Assembly: GCA_045430305.1 (NCBI GenBank)
Contig: JAILXW010000002.1
Span: 62,001 to 126,000, forward strand
Source: Agarilytica sp045430305
Lineage (GTDB): Bacteria; Pseudomonadota; Gammaproteobacteria; Pseudomonadales; Cellvibrionaceae
Reading direction: 5' to 3'
DNA: 64,000 nucleotides
Both the position numbers and the translations under genes were made by a program. The notes below the pieces were generated by a model. The model did not search any database and was not told where the DNA came from. It saw only the letters and a program-made list of their open reading frames with translations. Each line of letters starts with the position of its first letter. Position 1 is the first letter of the stretch. This document shows positions 44,867 to 53,951 of this stretch, piece after piece.

Positions 44867-47257
44867 CTAAAACTTCAGCGTGCCTTCTAGTGCAATCGTC
44901 ATTGGGCGTCGAATAAAGCTGTAGTGGGTGTTGGTGCCGAAAGAACTATCTGATAGGGGAGCATTTCCAGAGTAAGAAATAACCTCTTCGTCTAGTAAGT
45001 TTTTGCCAAGCAAGCCTACCGCCCAATATTCACCTTCTAGGCCAACCCGAGCATTTAGAATTGTATGTGCATCGATTTCGCCATCGGGATCTAGGTTAAC
45101 GTGCACATTGTGACCGTCAACATGTTGAACATCGATAAAACCAATGAAGTTAATACCCGGTAAAACTTCTGTTAGATAATCAAGCGAAACATTGATTGTG
45201 TATTCTGGCGTATATACGCCGCGTTTACCGGTATAGTCACAAGTTAAAGGGCTGTCGCCATCGGGGGTTTGGCCTGCGTGGCAATTTCCGTTTTCAAAAT
45301 CTTTATATTCAAAATCTAACCAAGCGATACCATAGGAGGTGGTTAGGCCGTCGGCGAGTAACCAGCGTCCGTCAACTTCAATACCTTGTACAAGCGTTTC
45401 TTTGGCGTTACCAACATTAAAACCAACACCGCCATCAAATTGGCTAATTTGTAGGTCACCATAATCGGTACGATAAAAGGCAGCATTTAATTCCCCGCGG
45501 CCACCGGCTAAAGTGTTTTTGATACCGGTTTCAAAAGCGAAGGAATTTTCATTCTCAAACTCAAAACTAGCAGCATTGTTTGAGCGTGGGTCAAAACCAC
45601 CGGCTTTTGAACCTGTTGTTAATGAAGCGTAGGTCATCATGTCGTCACTGAAGTTGTATTCAACGATAGCCAGTGGGTCAAAGGGTGTCTCTTTGCGGCT
45701 ACCGGAAACGTTGTGGCCGCCGCCAACACCTGCTAGCGCTTCGTTTTCAAGTAAAAACACACCAAGGTAAAGTCCGCCCACGGATGGGTCAGTAATTTCG
45801 GCCCCTGTTGTTGGGTTGTATATGAAAATGCGCTTAGATGCATTTTTTTCTTCTTCTGTATATCGGGCACCCAAAATAAAATTTAACTGATCGGTAGCGT
45901 TTATTTTTATGCGACCAAATGCGGCCCAGGCTTCTGAGCTTTGATGAAAGTCACGCCCGGCGCCTGTATTAAGCATTGCGCCAGCGGTAGTAACTCCGTT
46001 GGCGATCAATATGGGCGGTAGTGCATTGGTGTTGCGTATGGGCAAACGATCTTCAAAGGTTTGGTCGTAGTCTTGATAATACAAACCGCCTACCCACTCG
46101 ATTCTTTCACCTAGAGGTGAGGTGATACGAATTTCCTGGCTGAATTGATCGTACTCTTCAAATAATTCCAGCTCTAAAATTTCTGCCGAGACGAAATCAC
46201 AATCACACAGTTCGGTGTATTCAAAACCGAGTTGGCCGGTTACAAGGGTCAGGGTGTAATCGTTAAAGTCGTAATTTGTGGTCAGCGTTACATTTTCGAT
46301 TTCGTTATCACTGAATTCTGCAATATCGGTTTGACGGCGATAGTCCAATTCTGGGTCGAACGGGGGTTGGCTAAATAGCTGTAGCCATTCGCTATAATTC
46401 GACGCGCCGTCAACAAGGGGAATATCTTGAGTGATTTCAATGGCTCTGCCTGAGGTTTCAAATTCGTTTTGTTCTACTTTGAATAAAAAGCTCAAACTTT
46501 CTGTTGGGGTGAAGTCGAGGGTCAGTCGTGTTGCTGTTTCTTCGGTATCGGCTTCGTCAACATCTTTAAAGGTGTTTTCAAAATAGCCGTCTTCCGTATA
46601 TCCACGATGGGCGAAACGGGCGCGTAATGTATCGGATATCGGGCCCGATATCATGGCGTTGACTTCGGTTTGGTTGTGTTCGAATTCCTGCGATACGGAA
46701 AACTTCGCTTCAAGTTCTTCCGTCGGTGTGGCGGTTGTTAGGTTTAAAGCGCCTGCGACACTGTTTTTGCCAAACAGGGTGCTTTGTGGGCCACGCAGTA
46801 ATTCTGCACGCTGCATATCCATCATTGGGGTGCGGAATAATTGTGCGCGCCCATAATAGATACCATCAATATACATACCTACTGATTGCTCAAAGCCTTG
46901 GCTGTTATCGGAGCCAATGCCGCGAACTCGCACCTGGGTGCTAAAGCCGGATTCGGTGAAGTGAATATTGGGTAGGTAGGCGGTTAAGTCTTCCAGGTTT
47001 TCAATGCCCGCATCTGCGAGTTTTTCTGCGTTTACCGCAGACACCGAAATAGGGACATCCTGGATGTTCTCTGCAATTTTCTGAGCGGTGACGATAACTT
47101 CTTCTAAGCGAAGGTCTGGGGTTTCGGGTTCAACTCTCGCCGGAGGTGCTGTTGTTTCTTTCTCGTTTTGGGCATATGTAGAAAGGCTGGCTTGCAGAGC
47201 GATTACGCCAATCGCAAGCCCCAGAGGTTTGATCTTAAAACAGCGCGTGGGGAGCAT
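44867..47257 (-). CDS. TonB-dependent outer-membrane receptor
   Basis: A 796-residue outer-membrane protein. A signal peptide ends near residue 29 (LSTYAQN). A TonB-box-like stretch EEVIVTAQK is at about 52-60, then the plug (DVPISVSAVNAEKLADAGI...RVRGIGSD...GPQSTLFGKNSVAGALNL) and a 22-strand barrel ending in the aromatic EGTLKF. The ligand is unknown. The AQKIAENIQDVPISVSA subfamily is common in aquatic bacteria with complex organic diets and not limited to iron. The start has an AGGAG six bases upstream. No binding or transport partner is adjacent. Confidence 0.92.
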   Translation of the reverse strand: MLPTRCFKIKPLGLAIGVIALQASLSTYAQNEKETTAPPARVEPETPDLRLEEVIVTAQKIAENIQDVPISVSAVNAEKLADAGIENLEDLTAYLPNIHFTESGFSTQVRVRGIGSDNSQGFEQSVGMYIDGIYYGRAQLFRTPMMDMQRAELLRGPQSTLFGKNSVAGALNLTTATPTEELEAKFSVSQEFEHNQTEVNAMISGPISDTLRARFAHRGYTEDGYFENTFKDVDEADTEETATRLTLDFTPTESLSFLFKVEQNEFETSGRAIEITQDIPLVDGASNYSEWLQLFSQPPFDPELDYRRQTDIAEFSDNEIENVTLTTNYDFNDYTLTLVTGQLGFEYTELCDCDFVSAEILELELFEEYDQFSQEIRITSPLGERIEWVGGLYYQDYDQTFEDRLPIRNTNALPPILIANGVTTAGAMLNTGAGRDFHQSSEAWAAFGRIKINATDQLNFILGARYTEEEKNASKRIFIYNPTTGAEITDPSVGGLYLGVFLLENEALAGVGGGHNVSGSRKETPFDPLAIVEYNFSDDMMTYASLTTGSKAGGFDPRSNNAASFEFENENSFAFETGIKNTLAGGRGELNAAFYRTDYGDLQISQFDGGVGFNVGNAKETLVQGIEVDGRWLLADGLTTSYGIAWLDFEYKDFENGNCHAGQTPDGDSPLTCDYTGKRGVYTPEYTINVSLDYLTEVLPGINFIGFIDVQHVDGHNVHVNLDPDGEIDAHTILNARVGLEGEYWAVGLLGKNLLDEEVISYSGNAPLSDSSFGTNTHYSFIRRPMTIALEGTLKF

Positions 47258-47587
47258 GTTGTTCTCCTGAATTTTATTGTTGTTTTGAACGACTTCCGGT
47301 CGTTCTGGAGCGATGAGTTAACGTTGGTTCTTCTTTCTATTTTAGGAGCTGAATGCATCCTTCACTAGGGATAATGAATAATAATAGCGCGCATTTCCTC
47401 TTGATTAAAAACCTGCCGCAAAATATGGCGCGTGGAAGTTAAAATGGTGGCGAGGTGGCTGCGCTCAGCACTGTTTCAGTATGTCTACATCACCATTTCT
47501 TTCGAATGATGAATAGTGATCTGAATGGCACAGTACGGCGCTATAAACCTAGAATCTACCCGCTTAGGCTCGGCAACGTGAGGCCGC
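47258..47587. other. 330-bp gap between the TonB receptor and the epimerase
   Basis: Contains the leader and promoter side of the TonB receptor on the minus strand. A palindrome (47287-47305) lies close to the ATG, and a GATAAT-rich stretch (47371-47389) lies about 115 bases before it and matches 13 of 19 positions of the Fur-box consensus, a weak match. No gene or tRNA is seen in the rest. Confidence 0.4.
47287..47305 (-). promoter_or_regulatory. 19-bp inverted repeat in the TonB-receptor leader
   Basis: GAACGAC/GTCGTTC, a perfect seven-base inverted repeat with a five-base spacer, lies 29-48 bases upstream of the receptor ATG. It could be a repressor site or an RNA hairpin near the ribosome binding site. 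Confidence 0.4.
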
Positions 47588-48595
47588 TTAAACCTTATAG
47601 TATTCCTTATACCAATCCACAAAGTGTTTGATGCCGTCGACGACGCCTGTGGCGGGTTTGAAACCTACTTCTTGTATAAGCGCAGAAACATCTGCGCAGG
47701 TCGAGGGTACGTCGCCTGGTTGAATGGGCATAAAATTGATATCGGCTTTCTTGCCGATGCAGTCTTGTATGGCATTGACGAAATCCATCAGTTTAACGGG
47801 TGAATTGTTACCAATGTTGTACACGCGATAGGGTGCGAAGCTACTGGAAGGGTCGGGTGTTAGGCCGCTCCACTCGGGGTTAGACTCTGGGATTTTATCG
47901 GTTACGCGAATCACCCCTTCGACGATATCGTCGATATAAGTAAAGTCGCGATACATTTCCCCGTGGTTATACACATCGATAGGGGTGCCATCGATAATGC
48001 CTTTGGTGAACTTGAATAACGCCATGTCAGGGCGCCCCCAAGGGCCGTAAACAGTGAAAAAACGCAAGCCTGTGGTTGGGAGCTTAAACAAGTTACTGTA
48101 GGTGTGTGCCATCAACTCATTAGACTTCTTGCTCGCCGCGTAAAGCGAGACAGGGTGGTCGACGTTGTCTTTCTCGGAGAATGGCTGACTTTCGTTGGCG
48201 CCGTACACAGAGCTAGATGAGGCGTAGCTCAAATGCGCCACCTTGTGATGGCGGCACCCTTCGAGAATATTCAGAAAGCCAACAATGTTGGATTCGATGT
48301 AGGTTCTCGGGTTTTCTATGGAATAGCGCACACCAGCTTGAGCTGCGAGGTGAATCACTCGATCAAAGTTGTGATCGGCAAACAGTTTTGCCATGCCTGC
48401 ATTATCGGCAAGGTCCAGTTTGATAAATTGAAAATTTTCATGGGCTTGTATTAGCGCCAAGCGATCTTCTTTCAGGCTGACACTGTAGTAATCGTTCAAA
48501 TTGTCGATGCCCACTACGGTATCGCCACGCTCTAGCAATTTTAAACTGGTGTGAAACCCGATAAAGCCGGCTGCGCCGGTGACCAAAACTTTCAT
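47588..48595 (-). CDS. UDP-glucuronate 4-epimerase-like SDR enzyme
   Basis: A 335-residue extended short-chain dehydrogenase. The NAD-binding GAAGFIG is at residues 7-13, the catalytic Tyr and Lys at 152 and 156 (YAASK), and FFTVYGPWGRPDMALFKFTKGI near 178-199 is typical of UDP-GlcA 4-epimerases that supply UDP-GalA for capsule or LPS. It is divergent from rhlB. Together with the GT genes elsewhere it fits surface polysaccharide, although no transferase is next to it. Confidence 0.87.
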   Translation of the reverse strand: MKVLVTGAAGFIGFHTSLKLLERGDTVVGIDNLNDYYSVSLKEDRLALIQAHENFQFIKLDLADNAGMAKLFADHNFDRVIHLAAQAGVRYSIENPRTYIESNIVGFLNILEGCRHHKVAHLSYASSSSVYGANESQPFSEKDNVDHPVSLYAASKKSNELMAHTYSNLFKLPTTGLRFFTVYGPWGRPDMALFKFTKGIIDGTPIDVYNHGEMYRDFTYIDDIVEGVIRVTDKIPESNPEWSGLTPDPSSSFAPYRVYNIGNNSPVKLMDFVNAIQDCIGKKADINFMPIQPGDVPSTCADVSALIQEVGFKPATGVVDGIKHFVDWYKEYYKV

Positions 48596-48769
48596 ACATT
48601 GCCCCTAATTGGTGATGGCGGCATTCTACTTGAGCGCGAGGTGCGGGGTAAATTAATGAAGGGATTTCTTGGCTAATCTCGGCCTTTTCCCCAATCGGAC
48701 CTCAATATATGTTTAAATACTGGCCTAAATTTCCTGTAACTTAATCTAACTTCCCCGATAAAGGCATTT

Positions 48770-49948
48770 GTGAGTAAAAAACAACAGTCTGGTTTACGCT
48801 TCAGTGAGCTTAATTTATCCCCCGAAATTAATCTTGCATTAGATGAGATGGGTTTCGAAGTCTGCTCGCCCATTCAAGAAAAATCTCTTCCCTATTCTTT
48901 GAGTTCTCACGATGTGGTGGGCAAGGCTCAAACCGGGACGGGTAAAACCGCGGCATTTTTGCTTGCAGTCTTCGAAGATCTGTTAAATAACCAGCCAGAA
49001 GAAGAGCGTTATGCGGGTGAAGCCAGAGCTTTGATATTGGCGCCCACACGCGAATTGGTAATGCAAATTGCCAAGGATGCAGAACAGATTGGTAAACACA
49101 CTAAACTCAAAATTCACGCCTTGGTGGGTGGAATGGATTACACCAAACAATTAAATAAGCTCCACTCAAACGAGGTGGATATCTTGGTGGCGACACCGGG
49201 GCGTTTAATTGATTTTTGTGAAAAGCGTGAAGTGTATTTAGATCAGCTAGAAGTATTGGTGATCGATGAAGCTGATCGCATGCTAGATATGGGCTTTATT
49301 CCACAAATTAAACGTATTGTGCGTCTAGCGCCTAGAAACACGCACCGCCAAACGCTAATGTTTTCGGCCACTTTCCCTGACGATGTTCGCCGTTTGGCTG
49401 AGCAGTGGACCCACAATGCGATTGAGGTCGAAATTGAGCCCGAGCGTATTGCGACCGATAGCATCGAGCAAAAAATTTATATGGTGTCGACGGAAGAGAA
49501 ACTCACGCTTTTGTGCAATTTATTTGAAGACTCCGATGTAGGCAGTATGATTGTGTTCGCCAACCGTCGAGATGAATGCCGTAAGCTGCATGAAAAACTC
49601 AGCAAGCGAAATTTGAATGTTGGCATTCTTACAGGTGATATTCCGCAGAATAAGCGCACCCGCACACTCAATGATTTTAAAACTGGCAAGTTACGCGCCT
49701 TAGTTGCGACAGACGTTGCTGGGCGTGGTATTCACATTGATGATATCACTCACGTCGTCAATTACACCCTGCCGGAAGAGCCAGAAGACTACGTGCACAG
49801 AATTGGTCGCACAGGTCGAGCAGGGAATACCGGAATATCCATCAGCTTCGCCTGTGAAGATGATGCTTTTCGCTTGCCCGCCATCGAAGAGCTACTTGGT
49901 ATAAAGCTCGACTGCTCTATGCCTCCAGAGCATTTACTTACAAAGTAA
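48770..49948 (+). CDS. rhlB: ATP-dependent RNA helicase RhlB-like
   Basis: A 392-residue short DEAD-box helicase. Motifs: PIQEKSLP (Q motif), AQTGTGKT at residues 53-60, PTRELV, DEAD at 166-169, FSATFPD, then VAGRGIHIDDITHVVNY and HRIGRTGRAG. It ends soon after motif VI with no long RNA-binding tail, as in RhlB, the helicase of the RNase E degradosome. The start is GTG at 48770 with AAAGG five bases upstream. RhlE is the main alternative; the EDYVHRIGRTGRAGNTG and length favour RhlB. Confidence 0.85.
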   Translation: MSKKQQSGLRFSELNLSPEINLALDEMGFEVCSPIQEKSLPYSLSSHDVVGKAQTGTGKTAAFLLAVFEDLLNNQPEEERYAGEARALILAPTRELVMQIAKDAEQIGKHTKLKIHALVGGMDYTKQLNKLHSNEVDILVATPGRLIDFCEKREVYLDQLEVLVIDEADRMLDMGFIPQIKRIVRLAPRNTHRQTLMFSATFPDDVRRLAEQWTHNAIEVEIEPERIATDSIEQKIYMVSTEEKLTLLCNLFEDSDVGSMIVFANRRDECRKLHEKLSKRNLNVGILTGDIPQNKRTRTLNDFKTGKLRALVATDVAGRGIHIDDITHVVNYTLPEEPEDYVHRIGRTGRAGNTGISISFACEDDAFRLPAIEELLGIKLDCSMPPEHLLTK

Positions 49949-50097
49949 TATCGCACTGCGCCACAACCGGTTTCCTCCTACGCTGGCGCATCTTTCCTTT
50001 CTTCTCGTTAGTTCCTTGTCTACACTGTCAATTGGCGGTTGATAATTGATCAGTCGTCCAGTTCCCTTTTTTTATGACCTTGGGCAATAGATTGACA

Positions 50098-51339
50098 ATG
50101 AAAAAAGTTTTGGTGGTCGAAGATAGTTCGTTGGTGATGAAGGTGCTCAAGCACGTGCTGTCGAACTCCACACTATTTCAATTTGATTATGCAATGGACT
50201 TTGCCGAAGCCAAGGCTTTGTGTGAGCAAAATGACGATGGTTATTTTGCTGCTTTGGTTGATTTATCGCTGCCCGATGCTCCAAATGGCGAGGTGGTGGA
50301 CTTCTGTCTATCAAAAGGCTTTCCAACCGTTGTGCTGACGGGGAGTTTCAACGAAGAAAATAAAAACACCTTGTTGGCCAAAGGTATTGTTGACTATGTC
50401 ACTAAAGAGGGGCGCTTTTCCTACGAGTATGCGTTAAGCGTGTTGGAGCGTCTGGTGAAAAACCAAGACGTTAAAGTGCTCGTGGTGGATGACTCCGATA
50501 CTGCACGCCGCTATGTTGCGGCCTTATTGCGATTGCAGCTTTTTCAGGTGTTTGAAGCAAAAGATAGTGTGCAAGCGCTGAAGTTGATTATCGATAACCC
50601 CGATTTAAGGTTGATGATCGTCGATTTTCATATGCCTCGTATGAACGGTTGTGAATTAATTAAAAATATTCGCTTAAAGTACGAAAAAACTGACATGATG
50701 ATAATCGGTGTTTCATCTGATACCAACGGTTCTATGTCTGCCCAGTTTATTAAGAATGGTGCTAACGATTTCTTACGAAAACCATTTAATCATGAAGAAT
50801 TTCACTGTCGTGTAGCGCACAATGTGGAATTTCTTGAGCTAATTAAATCACTTCGAGAATCTGCCTATCGGGATGATGAAACAGGAGCTTTCAATCGGAA
50901 GTATTTTTACGACACATGTGAAAAAACTTTTGCTGAACCGCCGTCATCAGCAGTGTCGATGGCGATCGTAAATATTGATGAGTTCGATGGTGTGAATGAA
51001 CGTTATGGCCACGATATTGGTGATCACGTTATGCAGCGCGCAGTGCAAGAATTTCATGAGCTGCTAGATAGGTTTCTGGTGGTTCGCAATCACGGCCCTG
51101 AGTTTTACATTTTATTGCAGGGGTTAAACTGTGAAAAAGCGACCGCGTTTATAGAAAAAGTTCGCCAAATGTTTGCAACAGCAGATTTGGGTGAGGGTGA
51201 GCATACGATTAGTCTATCGTTTAGTGCCGGTGTTTCAGGAATAAAGACGAGTAACGTCGACGATCTTGTGAATGCGGCGCGCTTGAACTTGCGCCGTGCA
51301 TGGGAAGCAGGTGGGGATTTGGTCTTTGGAGACGATTAA
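50098..51339 (+). CDS. two-receiver response regulator with degenerate GGDEF domain
   Basis: A 413-residue protein. Receiver 1 (about residues 1-120) has acidic residues ED at 8-9, phospho-acceptor Asp 55 (LVDLS) and Lys near 103. Receiver 2 (about 126-245) has DD at 131-132, Asp 176 (IVDFHMP) and Lys 228 (RKPF). A GGDEF domain follows (about 258-413): NIDEFDGVNERYGHDIGD is kept, but the signature is HGPEF at 332-336, so diguanylate cyclase activity is doubtful. An upstream ATG at 50074 is in frame. It overlaps the convergent cysZ by four bases. No sensor kinase is adjacent. Confidence 0.88.
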   Translation: MKKVLVVEDSSLVMKVLKHVLSNSTLFQFDYAMDFAEAKALCEQNDDGYFAALVDLSLPDAPNGEVVDFCLSKGFPTVVLTGSFNEENKNTLLAKGIVDYVTKEGRFSYEYALSVLERLVKNQDVKVLVVDDSDTARRYVAALLRLQLFQVFEAKDSVQALKLIIDNPDLRLMIVDFHMPRMNGCELIKNIRLKYEKTDMMIIGVSSDTNGSMSAQFIKNGANDFLRKPFNHEEFHCRVAHNVEFLELIKSLRESAYRDDETGAFNRKYFYDTCEKTFAEPPSSAVSMAIVNIDEFDGVNERYGHDIGDHVMQRAVQEFHELLDRFLVVRNHGPEFYILLQGLNCEKATAFIEKVRQMFATADLGEGEHTISLSFSAGVSGIKTSNVDDLVNAARLNLRRAWEAGGDLVFGDD

Positions 51340-52148
51340 TCGCCAGAAGTATCTGAGCTTGTAGAAAGTGCGTTTTCTTTGGGGCAGCCACCCTGCGGGC
51401 AGTGCTTTAATTCACGCAACCAAAATAGTGTGCCACCCACAACAGCCACGGGCATCGCAATAATATTGATCACCGGTATGATACTGCAAAAAGTGATGAA
51501 GCCGCCAAACCCCAAACAGCTATATTTTTTCTGCCACAAGCATTGCCGTAGTGGTGAAAATTCTAGTTGATGATTATCTGCAGCGTAATCTGCATATTGA
51601 ATCGACATAGTCCAGGCGCTCCAGGCAATACCGATTAATGGCGCGAGGATGTTTACCACTGGAATAGTGCCCACCAAAATCATAATCAGCATAACCAAAA
51701 TGCCGCGATTTAAAAAATACCACAGTTTTATCAGCTCGCGTTTTAATGTTCGGCGAATCATTTCGCCCATGCTTTCTTCTGGCGGCGCTTTTCCAGTCAA
51801 TATTCTTTCGGCTTCAGCAGCCAAAAAACCATAAAAAGGCGCGGCCAGAATGTTGGTGATCATATTAAAACTGTAGGCATACAGAATGAGCATGATAATG
51901 CCTAATACAATAAGCGCGATCCAAGCTAGTGGCTCGAGAAAGGAGGGCAGTAATTGCATCGCGCTGTCGGTAATACTACTGAAATAATAAATGAGCGTCG
52001 CAGTTAAAAAGAAAAACAGGACGCAATTCACCAGTAACGGTACAACCAGATAAAGGCGCAGTTCTTTGCGCCAGACAAGTCGTAGCCCTTCGTTAAAATA
52101 ATAAACGCCAGAGGCGATATTGTTTTTGTAGCGCGGTGGAGGTAGCAC
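51336..52148 (-). CDS. cysZ: sulfate transporter CysZ
   Basis: A 270-residue inner-membrane protein of the EI24/CysZ family, which imports sulfate. It has four to five hydrophobic helices, with NNIASGVYYFNEGLRLVWRKELRLYLVVPLLVN at the start and FNMITNILAAPFYGFLAAEAER near 95. The C-terminal tail has CPQGGCP. Sulfate uptake would serve the PAPS-using sulfotransferase elsewhere in the window, but no cys genes are adjacent. The start is GTG at 52148 without a clear ribosome binding site. Confidence 0.88.
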   Translation of the reverse strand: MLPPPRYKNNIASGVYYFNEGLRLVWRKELRLYLVVPLLVNCVLFFFLTATLIYYFSSITDSAMQLLPSFLEPLAWIALIVLGIIMLILYAYSFNMITNILAAPFYGFLAAEAERILTGKAPPEESMGEMIRRTLKRELIKLWYFLNRGILVMLIMILVGTIPVVNILAPLIGIAWSAWTMSIQYADYAADNHQLEFSPLRQCLWQKKYSCLGFGGFITFCSIIPVINIIAMPVAVVGGTLFWLRELKHCPQGGCPKENALSTSSDTSGD

Positions 52149-52163
52149 GAGTTGGCGGTACGC

Positions 52164-52460
52164 TTATTTGGCGCCGTTGGATTTTAATGCAGACATATAT
52201 GGGTCAGCGTGACGGTGCTGGGAGATCACCTGTAAGAAGCTTTCTCCATCTGCGTTAGTGCAGTTTATGTTTTTACCTTCTTCCACGAAAAACTTTACGA
52301 ATGTTGCAAAGTTATCTGCTTTCATGCCGCGATAAGCGCGTTCCAATGCGGTGAAGTTCGGGTCGGTGTCGCCGACTGCGGTCACATTTAAAAATTCTTT
52401 TACGCGGTCGTCTGAAAAGGTCTCGCCGAGAACCTTCTGTTTATCTTTCTTTAAAGTCAT
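52164..52460 (-). CDS. PA4642-like small protein
   Basis: A 98-residue soluble protein. SDDRVKEFLNVT near residue 16, ALERAYRGMKADNFATFVKFFVEEGKNINCTNADGESFLQ at about 38-78 and QHRHADPYMSALK match the PA4642 family, whose function is unknown. It lies between gatB and cysZ on the same strand, 25 bases after gatB. Confidence 0.75.
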   Translation of the reverse strand: MTLKKDKQKVLGETFSDDRVKEFLNVTAVGDTDPNFTALERAYRGMKADNFATFVKFFVEEGKNINCTNADGESFLQVISQHRHADPYMSALKSNGAK

Positions 52461-52485
52461 TGTCTTTTGATACCAGGTTTTCTTT

Positions 52486-53928
52486 TTATGAATTCAGTTT
52501 TTGCTGCAATATTTTATTAAGGTCTGCCGGGTTTGCTTTGCCTTTAGAGGCTTTCATCACTTGGCCAACAAAGAAGCCGATCATTTTTTTACGTTTGTCT
52601 GGTTCGGCTGAGCGATAGTTCTCTACTTGTTTGTCATTGTTGGCAATCACCTCATCGATCATGGCTTCTAGTTCGCCAGCACCTGTTGGTTTCAGGCCTG
52701 CTTGCTCAATGACTTGGTCAACATCTTCGGCGCCATTCCATATGTGTTCGAAGCAGGTTTTTCCCGTTTTGCTGCTAAGTGTGCCTTCCTTAATTCGTGT
52801 AATTATGGTGCCAAGTTGCGGGGCTGATATTTTTGCATCACTGATGCTAAGCTCTTCAGCGTTAAGTCGCGCAGCAAGTTCGCCCATCATCCAGTTGGCA
52901 GAAAGTTTTGCATCTTCGCAAACGCTAACAGTTCCTTCAAAAAACTTCGCCATTGCGGCTTCACCGCTAAGAATGCCGGCATCGTACGCCGATAAACCGT
53001 ATTGATCTTGAAAGCGTTGCTTGCGAGCTTCCGGTAATTCTGGCAGTGATTTTCGAATGTCTTCGATGTAGTTATCATCGAGAATAACAGGCAATAAATC
53101 GGGGCATGGGAAGTAGCGATAATCGTTAGCTTCTTCTTTTGAGCGCATCGCCTTTGCTGTGTGGGTGTCGCCATCGTATAAGCGCGTTTGCTGAATGATT
53201 TTTCCGCCGTCTTCAATGACTTCGATTTGGCGCTCAACTTCTTGCTCAATACAGCGTTCCATAAAACGGAAGGAGTTAAGGTTTTTGGTTTCGGTACGTA
53301 TGCCAAGCGCTTCTTGGCCTTTCGGGCGAACAGAAATATTTACGTCGAAGCGCATGGAGCCTTGCGACATTTCGCCATCGCAAATGCCAAGAGATGTCAC
53401 AAGTGAGTGCAGGGTGCGAGCAAGAGCAACAGCTTCTTCTGCTGAGCGCATATCGGGCTCGCTCACAATTTCAATTAAAGGTGTGCCTGCGCGATTTAAA
53501 TCAATGCCAGACATGCCATGGTAATCTTCATGTAACGATTTACCTGCGTCTTCTTCTAAGTGTGCGTGGTGAATACGAATGCGTTTTTGTTCACCGTTTT
53601 CTAAACTGATATCAACATAGCCACCGTTAACGATGGGTTCTTCTAATTGTGTGGTTTGATATCCTTTAGGTAAATCTGGGTAAAAATAATTTTTACGCTC
53701 GAAGACCGAGCGCTTACCGATTTCGGCATCGATGGCGAGACCAAACATCGTAGCGAAACGAAATGCCTGTGCGTTGGGTGTGGGCAGTGTGCCCGGCATG
53801 GCTAAGTCGATCAGGCTAGCTTGCGTATTTGGTTCGGCTCCGAAGGTGGTGCTTGAACCAGAAAATATTTTCGATTGGGTGGCGAGTTGTACGTGCACTT
53901 CTAACCCGATTACAGTTTCCCATTCCAT
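52486..53928 (-). CDS. gatB: Asp-tRNA(Asn)/Glu-tRNA(Gln) amidotransferase subunit B
   Basis: A 480-residue GatB, the kinase and tRNA-binding subunit of GatCAB. VIGLEVHVQLATQSKIFSG at residues 5-23, RKNYFYPDLPKGYQTTQ near 80, HLEEDAGKS near 121, DLNRAGTPLIEIVSEPDMRS and KNLNSFRFMERCIEQEVERQ are plain. A C-terminal YqeY-like tail is present. Last gene of the gatCAB unit, 23 bases after gatA. Confidence 0.97.
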   Translation of the reverse strand: MEWETVIGLEVHVQLATQSKIFSGSSTTFGAEPNTQASLIDLAMPGTLPTPNAQAFRFATMFGLAIDAEIGKRSVFERKNYFYPDLPKGYQTTQLEEPIVNGGYVDISLENGEQKRIRIHHAHLEEDAGKSLHEDYHGMSGIDLNRAGTPLIEIVSEPDMRSAEEAVALARTLHSLVTSLGICDGEMSQGSMRFDVNISVRPKGQEALGIRTETKNLNSFRFMERCIEQEVERQIEVIEDGGKIIQQTRLYDGDTHTAKAMRSKEEANDYRYFPCPDLLPVILDDNYIEDIRKSLPELPEARKQRFQDQYGLSAYDAGILSGEAAMAKFFEGTVSVCEDAKLSANWMMGELAARLNAEELSISDAKISAPQLGTIITRIKEGTLSSKTGKTCFEHIWNGAEDVDQVIEQAGLKPTGAGELEAMIDEVIANNDKQVENYRSAEPDKRKKMIGFFVGQVMKASKGKANPADLNKILQQKLNS

Positions 53929-53951
53929 CTTTTATTAAACCTATTTTGAAT

